Below are positions 1-10,984 of a stretch of 64,000 nt of DNA, piece after piece (the first letter of the stretch is position 1; the number at the start of each line of letters is the position of its first letter). Source of the DNA: Trileptium ribeirensis. Its lineage: Eukaryota; Nematoda; Enoplea; Enoplida; Thoracostomopsidae. The notes under the pieces are model-generated. The model did not search any database and was not told the origin of the DNA. It saw nothing but the letters and a program-made list of their open reading frames with translations. The stretch is taken from contig JASANE010016076.1 in NCBI GenBank assembly GCA_030248225.1, positions 62,001 through 126,000 of the forward strand, read 5' to 3'. A program made the translations under genes and the position numbers.

Positions 1-832
1 CGTGACTCGCCGATTTCATAATTGTATTAATTATATTAGCTTGTATCAGTACGACTCGTGCGACCAGTAAGAAAATTTTGTCCGAGACCGCAACTTTCGC
101 TGAACACCCAAACTAAGAAACCACACGCGACGTTAAACGTCTAGGGACTTGTCGGACCCTAGTGGGGGCCACTGGCTAAATAAATAAAATAGCAATCGTC
201 CAGGGAAAGTAGAAAAAGAAAATTTTACTCAAAAAACACACTTTCAGGTGGAACGATGATCGGGAATAGTGGTATGGACTCCTTGGCCTGAGAGCAGGTG
301 ACGGAGCCAACCTTCTTAGGGACCTCAAAGGTAGTACCGCTTGGGCTACGTGCGCAACCCGTCCGACAGGATCATCCTGTGAAGCGCTCCTGTGGCTTGC
401 TAAGCACTGACCGACCCGTATGCGAAATTTGAACCCATTAGATTCGCCCTCGAGGTTACGATAGCCGGGGTCGTATGGGCATTACGTTTGTGGAAGTGCG
501 TAATCCAGCAGCGTCACGTCTGTTACACATGCATACTGCGAACCCAGCGTACTCTGCCTCGCCGAGATCTGTAGACCCGGTATGCACAGATTTCCATAAA
601 CAAACATTGAATGTCCTAATTGAACGTTTTAGCGCACTAAACCGTACCATACTTGTAGTGACACACCCAATCTATGCTTAAAACAGTGAAATCAATTAAA
701 GATCTTCACTAAAATTTTTGCAGACCTACAACAGTAAATTTTTTTAATTAATGAAATTTTGCTCATATCTGTAAAAGGATTGCTCTGATTTAAAAATATT
801 GCAGTCTTTTGTCAGAGATCTCAGTATCTAGA
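1..832. other. Unassigned left flank
   Basis: No exon, RNA gene or repeat family is recognised here. The first 680 bases are richer in G+C than the following kilobases. A 68-codon frame (475-681) lacks any domain signature and has a competing frame on the other strand over the same bases, so I do not call it a gene. It may be a fragment of an old repeat. Confidence 0.3.
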
Positions 833-1268
833 TAGATTAGTTGAATTCTGAGTATAGTGAACGAAACAATCTAAGCGAAGAATTCTTATTTGCCGTGACA
901 GTGATGAACTTTGAAAATGTCCGTTGTTGGTTTTTAGGGACACACATATCTCAACTTTGACTGGGCGTATTGATATGTGCGATAGTTCAGCTGAAAACTT
1001 GAAATTTCTATTTGTACCTTTTAGCTAACCACCAAGCCTGGTTCCAACATTAGATTAGTTGAATTCTGAGTATAGTGAACGAAACAATCTAAGCGAAGAA
1101 TTCTTATTTGCCGTGACAGTGATGAACTTTGAAAATGTCCGTTGTTGGTTTTTAGGGACACACATATCTCAACTTTGACTGGGCGTATTGATATGTGCGA
1201 TAGTTCAGCTGAAAACTTGAAATTTCTATTTGTACCTTTTAGCTAACCACCAAGCCTGGTTCCAACAT
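833..1268. repeat. Perfect 218-bp tandem duplication
   Basis: Bases 833-1050 are repeated head to tail at 1051-1268 with no difference that I can see. Each copy begins TAGATTAGTTGAATTC and ends CCTGGTTCCAACAT. There is no gene in it. Complete identity means either a recent duplication or a local assembly artefact. Confidence 0.95.
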
Positions 1269-1289
1269 ATTGCCAAATAAAATGCGCAC

Positions 1290-1710
1290 CAAACGGGCTC
1301 GTTTCGGGTCCCAAAAATGTAACTTATTGTAACTTTGTAACTCAACAACCAGTTTAGATACGTATCTGAGTCACGTTGGGTCCATTGTGTAGAGCAAATA
1401 ACCCACTAAAAGATTGTACATAATGCATTCCTACGCGGTTGTCTTAAGATGTACAATCTGGGTCAAACCGGTTTTTAAAATGGGCTCATGATACCCAAGA
1501 TTCATACAAATGGTAATATCTCCACAACTGCTTAACATGTGGATATTTTGGTTTCATTAGAGCAATTCGTTCTCCATCTAGCGGATAATGGTTTGCTGCA
1601 AATGTTATTATTTCCGCTTAAGGGTTGGGTCAGACAGAGTTTATCAGTTTGTCTATAAGGCCCCAAATACACGAAAATGGAAATATCACCGCATTCTGCA
1701 ACTGTTTCAA
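1290..1710 (-). repeat. Dispersed ~180-bp satellite-like repeat, copy 1
   Basis: The block contains GGGCTCGTTT, a run ending in TTTTAAAATGGGCTCATGA, and a second partial unit near 1660-1700 (CCCCAAATACACGAAAATGG). Read on the opposite strand it aligns along its length with 24490-24780 and shares words with the array at 52905-53560. It looks like a few diverged monomers of a satellite or of a tandem-repeat transposon interior. No coding potential is seen. Confidence 0.6.
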
Positions 1711-2032
1711 CTATAGAGGATTTGTCTCTTGCGGCTAACTTTATGAGACTAAAGTGTATCGCTGCTGTTTGTAAGGAAAAGATTTCATTGTGATGTTACG
1801 ATGATCGGTAGGATAATTTAGTGTCTGCAGCTGTATGGGATGTTAAGGTTTACTATTGCCTCTCGTAATAAATTTGAGTTTCTACTGCCATCTGTTAAAC
1901 ACATACGTAAGTGTCCTTATTTTGCATTCATTATTTTATGAATCCGGTAATGTTGCTAAGTTTGAATCACTAACATTTTATTGCTATGTGGAGCGCAATG
2001 AAAGCTCTGATCCCATACTACAAAAGTGTATA
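1711..2032. other. Unassigned interval
   Basis: I see nothing that can be supported. A 64-codon frame (1856-2050) is A+T-rich, has no recognisable motif and overlaps the left terminus of the adjacent inverted-repeat element. Confidence 0.3.
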
Positions 2033-2610
2033 ATGCATCATTTACGATAAGATGCGCGCGCCAGGGCCAAATTATGTCACGCGTCCAACTCAACTTGTTC
2101 GCGTGAACTATAGCTTAGCTGGACTACTATGGTACATTTTTATAGTTTAGCTAGTCATTATGTGACAAACAGGGAGCTTCGCTAGGCTCTGCGTGACAAA
2201 CGGAGCGTCCGGCTGAACTGTCAAGTGAGAAATTTTATTTAGTATTGTGCTGAGTGTAATAGCATGTTGTTCTATAGTACTTTCATACTATTCTAAGTTA
2301 TATATAAGTTTTGATATATACCATTAATGTTTCAATCTGTATGCCGCTTTTGGGGCATTATTTAGATACGTATAGTAAAACGTAGTGTTCGCGGACTAAA
2401 TAGTCTCTGGCTTAAGTTATAGGGCTCAGCTGAACGCCTCGTGACAAAAGCACAGTCCAGGTCGACACTCGATGACAAATGCATAGCCTAGCTAGGCTAG
2501 TCAAAGTTTTAATAGTTGCGCTGGACTGTATGCGTGACATAGTAGCTAGCCCATTTGAACGCGTGACATAATTAGGACCATGCGCACGCATCTTATTGTA
2601 AATGATGCAT
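2033..2610. mobile_element. 578-bp MITE with ~58-bp terminal inverted repeats
   Basis: The left end (2033-2090) and the reverse complement of the right end (2553-2610) match over about 58 bases. Both begin ATGCATCATTTAC, continue ATAAGATGCG and later share ATTATGTCACGCGT. The interior carries repeated GTGACAAA/GTGACATA words (for example near 2161, 2191, 2440 and 2470) and a palindrome around CCTAGCTAGG. There is no open frame, so it is non-autonomous. A target-site duplication is not obvious. Confidence 0.8.
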
Positions 2611-3154
2611 AAAGCATGAAATTTTTCCTTTGTGGAGTTTTGGGCGCTTTAAGTACTGATAGTCTTTATAGCGTACCCAACAAATTTTAGATTGCTTGGA
2701 ATAAATGCGTTATCCTTATTGGCTTGGATATTGGGGCAGATTGTGGCCAAACCTTGTTCGGGATATTAAATGTACCAAATTGAGACTATTATGTTGTGAA
2801 TGGCAGCAAGGCTTTATCATGTATGTAAGTTTCGATATCATTGTGAGATTGTGACTACTAGTTATTTTGCTAACATTTCTGTGGATGCTCTAGCGAACCA
2901 ACGTAAAATAAAATAATAGTGAAATTACTTTTTTATTTGACGGAAACTGTAACTCATTAGGGTTTACCCACGCCGAGTTTCTATTTTCGTGTAATGCCTA
3001 CATACATACATGTTTTGGCTTTTGCTTAATGCTTGAGCAAATTTAATACATAGATAACTGTTGCCGACGCCTGGCGATTTGTTCAAACACGGAAAATCAC
3101 GATGTTATTTATGTTGCATACAGACATCACAACTTTATGGGTTTATACGACTTT
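2611..3154. other. Unassigned interval
   Basis: A+T-rich sequence with no exon, RNA gene or repeat family that I can support. Confidence 0.3.
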
Positions 3155-3912
3155 ATGCGAGTGTAAGTTTAAATTAGGCACGAACCATCCTGTTTTGTAA
3201 TTTCATATAAAATTAGTGTGAAGTGCTTTTTGGTAACTTGAGATTCGGTGCAAAACTTTGTGTGCTTGCACTGCTGTAAGAACAAAATTACTCATTTTTC
3301 GATCTCGAAAATTCAAGTAAAATTACCAAGGTTGCTGAGAACGGAAAATTATCGAATTTCAATTGAAATGGTTTTGTTCGGGAATACCAATAGCTTAACT
3401 ATCGGATGGATTTGTTTGGGTGTCACTATTAGTGCATGAAATTTAGTAGCTAAGCCCCATATGAAAAGTGGGTTGGCATTGGGGAATGTAATATCCGCAA
3501 ACTGAAAATCGCTAAAATTCTGTTCTAGCTCAAGGTACACAAATAGCGAACAATCGACAGAAATAAGTGCACAGAAAATGAATGCAACAACATTTTTGTT
3601 TATAAACGATCGTTACAACGTTCGTTTGCGTTTACGGTTGTTCATAAACGAACGCGATAAAATTCGTTCTAAAATACGTCCAATTTTGTTTATGTTTACT
3701 TTCGTTTGCGGGTAGGTTCAATTATGTTTCGCGTTCGCTTTTATGCACTTTGTCCGTGTATGTAAAAATTTATAGCATTTGGTTTTGATTTTGGCAATTT
3801 TCATTTAGTCAATCGAGCAAAATTCAAAGCAGTTTCCGTAACAAAGGTTCGCGATTTATTATCGGCTATTACAATATAGAATAGTTGGTGGGGTCACCGC
3901 AAGTTTACTCAG
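3155..3912. mobile_element. Dispersed TIR element, diverged copy A
   Basis: This block aligns with the better preserved element at 35119-35619. Shared words include ATGCGAG near the left end, TTTTTGG followed by GAAATTCGG-like sequence, GAAGTAAAATTACC-like sequence, GCAAACTGAAA and, at the right end, GGGTCACC then AAGTTTACTC. The left terminus has decayed. The copy is interrupted by a ~230-bp foldback element (3544-3773) that copy B lacks. No coding capacity. Confidence 0.7.
3544..3773. mobile_element. Foldback element, family IV (nested)
   Basis: The left end contains CAGAAATAAGTGCA; the right end reads TTTTATGCACTTTGTCCGTG, which is its imperfect reverse complement. The core repeats the word CGTTCGTTTGCGTTTAC and its complement. 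It sits inside dispersed element A and splits sequence that is contiguous in copy B, which fixes the order of insertion. Confidence 0.7.
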
Positions 3913-4066
3913 TCAATAAGGTGTCAAGGCTTTATGCGGCTAAGGTGATTATCGCGATTATGGTCATGATACAATCGTCTTTTATCTCGTATGCGTTGTG
4001 TGAACTCAGTGTAATTTTGCAACTATTTGCAGTTTTCAGTGCAAAGCACTGTTTGATCTATTTTAG

Positions 4067-4236
4067 ATTAAAAGCCTGGTTAGCGAAAGCTAGTGATCGA
4101 GAACGATCTCGTATTCTAAAGCGGAAAGAACGTCTCGAGCGTTTAGTCGCCACTCCGAAGCACAGTTTTAATGACCCAGAATATTTTGAGACAAAGCAAA
4201 AGATTTTAGATGACGCTGCTGAAGCTGTTTCTAGCG
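4067..4236 (+). CDS. SDE2: SDE2-like gene, internal exon (third from last)
   Basis: Acceptor TTTTAG ends at 4066 and donor GTAAGT starts at 4237. The exon encodes about 56 residues including LKAWLAKAS, RILKRKERLERL, PKHSFNDPEYF and DDAAEAVSSG. The pattern W-(basic/acidic helix)-R-L-x-PKH-x-F-x-D/S-P-x-Y, followed by a helix ending in a small residue and G, is what I recall just downstream of the ubiquitin-like fold of SDE2, a nuclear protein tied to pre-mRNA splicing and PCNA control. It starts in phase 2 and ends in phase 1. The upstream part of the same frame (3885-4066) has no coding character and is read as intron. The ubiquitin-like N-terminus with its GGKGG cleavage site was not found and probably lies left of the window. 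Confidence 0.65.
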
Positions 4237-6163
4237 GTAAGTTATAATCAGAGCATAGTGAAACGTAGTAGAGGTTGTGTGTTACAGGGTGAAATCTTTT
4301 AAATTCCGGTTCTGGATTTATGGGGTTTCAGGTAAGGTGATATGGCGCCCCAATGGTTCGTCGACTCAAAATTCGAAAATTTCTTCTGACGTTTTGGCGG
4401 CTAATAAGTTTTACCTGGGGTTTTCGGGCATGAGAAACTTATTGACGGTACTGGTTTTGCTCTGCGACCCATGGCTCCGTGGGTACGGGGGTATGACGCC
4501 CCATGGTTCGGGGTCACAGGTCAAAATGAGGGTTTTACTCCATTTTATTATCCTTTACGACAGTAGGGTTATTTTTATCTTAACTTTCGAATTTTTTTCT
4601 CTGATTGGTTTTATTTCACAGAAAAATGATAATACGATGTCTCTTTTTTGTTTTACGATTAAGGCTCCGGTTCATGGGGTTTGCAGTGTGGCACCCCGTG
4701 GTTTCTCGACCCAAAATTCGAAAGTTTGTTGTGACGTCGTGAGCGGCTGAAAAGTTTTAATTGGGGTTTTCGGGCATGACAAATTCATTGCTCCTGTTGA
4801 TTTTGCTCCTATTCATGGTTGTATGGTCATGGGGTGTGGCGCCGCCATGCTTCATCGACCCAAAATTCCTTATTTTACTGTTACGTCCTGGGATGCTGAT
4901 AGCTTGCACTGTGGGGTTTTAGGCCATGCGAAACTTATTGCCGACGTTAGTTTTGTTCTGCCTTATGCGGTGTTGTACGATATCCACATATAGCATATCG
5001 ACGTATGCTATCGAGAGGACTGTGCACACAAAAGGCGTAGGTTTACCTATGGTTCACTACGTTCTGCAATTTCGATAGAGTCCCTAGTTATATTTGCTGT
5101 ATAGACTTTAATCAATAATTTTTTGCAGTACTGTCAAAATACTGCTCATTAAGGAAAAGTTATGTTCTAATGCTATACATTCTTGTCTGCACACAAAATA
5201 TTTTGTTCCTTCCTTTATTATATGGATTAATTTAATGCTAATTAGCGAATTTGCTGCTTTAAATTTGTGTAATATGGGTACTATACTTAATACTACAAGC
5301 TTAAATATAGAAACCATGTTGAACCAAGATACTACAAAATGCCGATGACTCCTTGTTGTTTTAAGATTTAGGCTCCGGTTCATGGGGTGTTAAGTATGGC
5401 ACCCCCGTGGTTCCTCCGCCCAAAATTCGAAAATTTGTTTTGACTTCCTGGGTGGTTGAAAAGTTTCACTTGGAGGTTTTGCGGCATGGCAAACTCGTTG
5501 CTGGTGTTGCTTTTGCTCTGCGATTCATGGTTCTGTGGCTACGGGGGTATGACGCCGCCATTGTTCATCGACCCAAAATTCCTAATTTTACTGTTATGTC
5601 CTTTGAGGCTGATAGCTTGCACTTGGGGGTTTCGGGACATGGAAAATTTATTGCCGGTTTTAGTTTTGTTCTAACTTGTGCGGTATTGTGTGATATCCAC
5701 ATATAGCATATCTACGTATACTGTCGAGAGCTGATTGGCTGCGCATGCAAAAGAAGTAGGTGTACTTGCATGTTCACTAGGTTCTGCAATCTCGATAGAG
5801 TTACTAGTGTATTATGAGGAGTTGTGAAATACGTTCGATTTAAACAACTCACAGTGTATCACAGGGCATTTTTGAGTATTAAATTAACGTAAATATAACT
5901 ATCTCCTGTCATGTTTATGCATACAGTCACGGCCAGAATTAAGTGCAAAATAATCGATGGAAAACGATTCGATCGTTTTCGATTGCGCTTATTTTTTGAT
6001 ATATTTGTGAACATCGTTATGGTAGATTGCGGAACCCTTTAGCTTTAGCTAGTCAGTACCAAAGTCAACTTTCAACTTGAAGCTAACTTTCAACTTCTGT
6101 CTTTACTTTACATTTCTTTGTGTAAGAAATTTGTTCTCGATTATATCATTATTAATAATTTAG
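4237..6163 (+). repeat. Intron filled with ~170-bp repeat units
   Basis: Between the SDE2-like exons lie repeated units of about 170 bp, running roughly 4320-4980 and 5366-5700. They share GGTTCATGGGGT, CGACCCAAAATTC, GAAAAGTTT, TTCGGGCATG and AAACTTATTGCCG. The two blocks 4664-5090 and 5366-5790 are long direct copies of each other, both ending near GATATCCACATATAGCATAT. Open frames in this stretch are by-products of the repeat. A short family V foldback lies at 5922-6000. Confidence 0.7.
5922..6000. mobile_element. Short foldback element, family V
   Basis: It starts TACAGTCACGGCCAGAATTA and AGTGCAAAATAATCGAT, then returns as ATCGTTTTCGATTGCGCTTA. It is a small copy of the element at 57973-58253. 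Confidence 0.6.
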
Positions 6164-6305
6164 TTGTCACAAAAACTGGTCCATCGACAAGTAATACAGC
6201 TCCTGATGCACCAACCCGAGCATCTGTAATAGCCGGGAAGAAGCGCAAAGGACAAGTATCGAATTCTGAAAAGGGGAAAAGCTTGGCTGCTAAAAAGTTT
6301 CTATG
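6164..6305 (+). CDS. SDE2: SDE2-like gene, penultimate exon
   Basis: Acceptor TTTAG ends at 6163 and donor GTATGT starts at 6306. Entering in phase 1 (one base from the previous exon makes GTT, Val), the frame reads about 47 residues: VVTKTGPSTSNTAPDAPTRA, then GKKRKGQV and AAKKFLW. It leaves in phase 2, with TG of the Trp codon completed by the next exon. A low-complexity Ser/Thr/Ala/Pro stretch followed by a basic cluster and a K-K/R-x-x-W motif matches the corresponding segment of SDE2 as I remember it. The basic cluster could be a nuclear localisation signal. Confidence 0.65.
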
Positions 6306-7507
6306 GTATGTGATAGTAAACTGTGTGATATTTTGTCGATCAAAAAGAATTACATACTGCGCTACAGTGAGCCTTTGTCACAGATAAGCTATCCCTGGTT
6401 ACGAACACTGCAACAATAATTCCATAAATAACAACAATAATTATTGTCGTATTACGCCCATGGTACAGGTGACACCATGACATTTTCTGTGTTAATTTTA
6501 GCTCCAGACACACAGAACTCGGCAAAATGTCGAAATGAAATTGTCATTTTTGACGAGTATACTGATGTAGTATAGTTCGACGTACACAAACTCCTCAACA
6601 ATAAATTGGATTACGAAAATGTTCGCAACAATATTCTCATACTAAAGTATGACTCAATTAACGGAAAACTATGACTCAATTAACCCATCGGTTTTTTAAT
6701 TATGGGATTCCCAAATCATGCTAAATACATATCAGTTACTGCAAATTTTCCAAATATCTGCTACGTACAAGCTGCAAGTACTCCAGCTGTGGGTTCTTAA
6801 TTTAGCAAATTTTTAAATGAAATGTGAAAAAATGTTTGTTTTTGTATATTGTTGGAATTAAATTAATTGCAATCTCTGAATGATTTTAATGGCATGTGCA
6901 CCGTTTTGTCTTTCGTAGTTAGGTCTTAGCATTTTCACTGTGAATATTCGGAACTAGACATATCAAATCAGTTTTTGGTACAGTGGGAATTCGGGAATTC
7001 TTATTGTACATACAAAGTGTGCGAAAACGAAAATATTTGAGTCTGCGTCGGACGCGAAGACACATTTTCATCGGTTCGGGCGTTGCAATTATTTTCGTCC
7101 ATGGCTATTAGTTCATCAGAATTTGCTACGTTTAAACATTGTTGTTAAGACATATTTTTCATGTTTTTGTCATATCAGTTTTTCATCAGTAGATCGATTT
7201 TTTGTTTCTAGCATCATTAAGGTTTATTCATAGTTACTTAATTTTGCATATTCGTTTTATATTACATTGCACGAATACTCGTTTTTGTCCAATGTGTAAA
7301 ATAAGAATATCGAAGTGATCCTTATCTCGGTTTGAAGATAACTGTGGAAATATATTCGGCATGCATGTACAAAATTTGTTATTGTCCAACTTGGTGTCTG
7401 CTGTCCGGACTAGTTCTAATCTATGTGTATAATTATGTGGATTTGTTATAAAAATGTTTTTAAACGAATTTATTATAGATCTCAAATTTTTTTTACATTA
7501 TTTTTAG
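6306..7507 (+). other. Last intron of SDE2-like gene
   Basis: The 1.2-kb intron is A+T-rich. I see no transposon terminus, RNA gene or further exon in it. Confidence 0.5.
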
Positions 7508-7610
7508 GACTGGTGTGGATGAGTGTGATGTGAGTTCCGGCGAGGACGATGGCGATGGTGACTTAATAACAAGCGAATTACCTGCTGTAAAGCGGAAAAA
7601 GTCTATTTAA
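7508..7610 (+). CDS. SDE2: SDE2-like gene, last exon
   Basis: Acceptor TTTTTAG ends at 7507. The first base completes Trp from the previous exon; then TGVDECDVSSGEDDGDGD, an acidic tract, is followed by LPAVKRKKSI and stop TAA at 7608-7610. SDE2 proteins have an acidic Ser/Asp/Glu tract after the W motif, but vertebrate forms continue for hundreds of residues and end with a SAP-like domain. This one stops after about 33 residues, like short invertebrate or fungal forms. All three visible exons join in phase without stops, which is the best evidence that the model is real. No canonical AATAAA is seen just downstream. Confidence 0.65.
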
Positions 7611-7894
7611 AGCTATTCTTTGTATTTAACACTCACAATCGTAATGTCTACCTATGTTTTGACAGTAGTGAAGGTATTTATTGTGATATGTTTGTGTTTT
7701 ACAGATATCGCGCGCCGGATAATTTCTCATCGCTATGTACATTATCAATGACTAATAACGGCGAATTGTATATAGTCGGAATGCCTATAATATTTTGAAT
7801 GTTTTGAAATTTGTATGTTTTAATTAAAACTGTATCGTCCTTATGCAAAAAAACTTTAACTGGAGTTGCATATGCTTTTGAGATTTAGATTGCT

Positions 7895-9466
7895 GGGTCA
7901 TTTCACGCTACGATGACCTTTTGGTCGGGGGGGGTAAAACTGGAGATTTTGGTCAGTAGCACATAAACGTGCAAGGAACTGTTAAAAATGTTATTTACTC
8001 TAGGAAGCGTCATTAGTTAGCTAGTTCAAACAAAAAATTTTTCGGCTTCATGCACGCCGTAAGCGGCTGGACATCCACATAAGTCCCAAATTGACAAAAA
8101 TCGTAATGACTAATTTTACGACCTCTTTTTTTCGCGTAGTGTCGTGGCTCCGTGTTCGAAGTTATGGCCAAATTCTTGTCTATGCAGGATTAGTCAGGTC
8201 TACACAACATTTTTAATTGCACGATTTTCAAATCTACTCCAATCTTGGAGAGTGACCGCTGTCGATATGGCATGAACTCCAGTTTTGCCCCCCCCGACCA
8301 AATTCTTTTTTTGGTCATTGCTCGTTACTTATGCATGGTGCATAAACGTTGTTCATATATCATACCTGTCCCCTGGGTGCCTTTTGAAAAAATATTAACC
8401 CAGGTGCTTGCTTTAACTTACCCCAGCGCTAGGGTCAAAAGGTCGATTTTAGCACATTTGATTACCCCCCCCGACCGTTGCTAGTTAGGAGTATGGTGGA
8501 GTCAGTAGAAGTCAATTAATATGTCTGTTATGGATCTTTCCAATCACGAAGCGAATGGTGAAACGACCTGAGCTCTATCTCGCGCCCGACCTGTTGATCT
8601 CAGGCTTTTACCCACCCCCGACCACCACCAAAATGTCGAAAAATCGAACATATGATGTTATTTCGAGGAAATTTCACGCTTTTGGTTCATAATACATTGT
8701 GGCAATACGTTTGGACGACATATGTCGCAAAATTATTTTTTGAAAAAATTCTAAATTTACGCCCCCCTGACCATGGTCTCAGGCATGTACACTGGCAGTT
8801 GATATGGGCTGCCATTTTGTACCCTTCATAGTGGAAACTGTGGTATAGAATATCTTACATACCGTTTTCAAGTTAACTATGCTGGTTAAACACGGTCGAA
8901 TTGGCCATTTCACATTGTTACCCCCCCCCGCCAAATTTTTCCACCCACCGACCACCAGCTACTTCCGGCATTCTAACATATCTGGCAAAGGGTATGTTGT
9001 GAATTTTTTTGCATAACACTTCCCCCAGGCTAAACTATCGATATAAATAGCTACCGTTTATGGCCGCTTCGTTTCCATTTAATAACCGGTATAATTCGGC
9101 ACCCCCGTGTTTTAAAGGTGTTAAATTTGACCCAAGAATAGGCATAAAAATCTTAATTTTTGATATACGGAGTTCCGCATAACGTCATTTTGACCGCGCT
9201 GACGGGCTGCACGAGATACGATCACAAAATCGAGGCTAGATGCAACCTGGAGCATACCAGAGGCCATTTATGGTACCTTGCTGAGCAGCACGGGGTGGTA
9301 TTTGGGAAGCCATAGCATAAAAACGGTTAAAAAATTACTATAACGACCTCAAATTACGGATCCTTGACGTTTTTTGGTCATAGGGTGTAAAATGAAGATA
9401 ATCGGAGCCAAAAAAGTAATTAGTCATTTTTCTGGGGCAAAAGGACATCGTAGCGTGAAATGATCC
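7895..9466. mobile_element. 1.57-kb non-autonomous DNA transposon with C/G runs
   Basis: The left end reads GGGTCATTTCACGCTACGAT then GACCTTTTGG. The reverse complement of the right end reads GGATCATTTCACGCTACGAT then GTCCTTTTGC: about 26 of 28 positions agree. TGCT flanks both ends (7891-7894 and 9467-9470), as expected of a 4-bp target duplication. Seven or more interior words of the type CCCCCC(C)GACCA, one of them reversed near the left end, punctuate the element. No transposase frame is seen. The superfamily is unassigned; several groups make 4-bp duplications. Confidence 0.8.
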
Positions 9467-10984
9467 TGCTTTGAAATATAATGAACTCGTTTGTCGCTCA
9501 ATGTGTTTGCTGTGGTATTACCTTTTTACTAAATCAGAGCCTTGTGGTTTGTAACGAAAACACAAACATGTTTTAAAAGCAAGGTATAAACTTATTTCTA
9601 TTCATACGTATTTTTAACTTGATTGTGAGCCGCAAAAATTATGCCGATGATAGTAAGAACATTTTTGAACAAACTCTAGATGCATAAAACAAACTTGAGC
9701 AGCAAACTTTAAACCTTAACGAATGTAAACGTCTTTGTATGAAAGAACCTAAAACCCAAGCGATCGTTGCAATTTTCTTTTATAGCTAGCACAATAATTA
9801 TTGGTACGTTTGTTTTTTTGTAGCTGACTACTGTAGTCGCAAAATAGGAAGACGGTTTTTGTGAAACGGAAGTTTAGTGTTTTGTTTTTATAACCAGTAT
9901 CTCTGATATACAAAAATCTAAAATACGGCATAGTTTGCTACCTGTTGTGTTCAAATTAGGTAAAATTTCCAAACGATGGTAGGACTGCTTGCACCTTTCG
10001 AACATGTGGCTGTAAGTTTGCATTACGACTGTTCTTCATTATATACAGTATCCATTGTCGCAATAATAATTAAAATAATGATGAAATTCAATTTTCAAAA
10101 CACTTTAAGCTCATTATAACATGACAGCAACGTCACGTGGTTGTTTGTGGCAATTTTACTCATTCATAGTACTGCGTTATGGTTTAGTTGAACCTGTTTA
10201 GTCTGATGCGCCCACGGAGTATAGGTTGGTTGGAAGTACTTAACCCTCAAACACAAACATGGGAACAAAGCGTTAAGCTATTTTGAGTATATATTTTACA
10301 TTTAACTGCAGGCTTGTGTAACAAATTGTCTCGAGTATTAATCAATCAGTAAAAAATTAATCATTTATACCCTAAATTTAAGTCGGTGTTCACGTTATAG
10401 TGTCTCCAACGTTTGGAACCTATGAACAATACTCTGTGCCAGGCACGCTGTCGACAATGTTCTTTATAAATTTTTTCAAAGGTAGCTATCTAGGGGTATT
10501 GCCACTTCTGGACAATATGGAGCACACCTTGTCTTTTTACAGTGTTTACGCCAAATTGGTAGCTAAGGACGATACTGGAAAGAAAAAATGTAGTAGTTAG
10601 GGGTGTGTCAAACATGCTCGGAAATAATTTACAGTATGGGTGTCACCCTGACTGTCTATACGGTTTTGTCAACACCACAAAGGGGCAAAAGTTCCAAACA
10701 GAGAGTGCATTATAACTTGAAAGTCACATAACTACCATCTCCGAGTATAATACATCGAATCGGTATGGCTATCATTGCACGCACTATGATAACGTAGCGT
10801 AATGCGTGTAATTGGAAACGTCTTTGCTGCTGCTTTTAGAGACAGTTTTTGGCGTAATAATAGCAATGAGTTTTATAGACGGAGCTGAGTCGTTTGCAGT
10901 CAGTCCTGTCTGTCGTGGGCGGTTAGTTCCACTATGTCGTGGCTCCGTTAAGATAGTAATTCAATTTCAAGATACTGTTAGCTT
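9467..10984. other. Unassigned intergenic interval
   Basis: No supported gene or element. A 66-codon frame at 10400-10600 has no motif and no splice context. Confidence 0.3.

Noticed and set aside
3885..4066. Open frame continuing upstream of the SDE2-like exon
   Set aside because: The residues before 4067 are a hydrophobic, non-conserved run, partly inside a repeat end, and a good acceptor (TATTTTAG) separates them from the conserved part.
4664..5706. Open frames in the SDE2-like intron as coding exons
   Set aside because: They recur with each repeat unit in more than one frame and show no codon or motif conservation between units.
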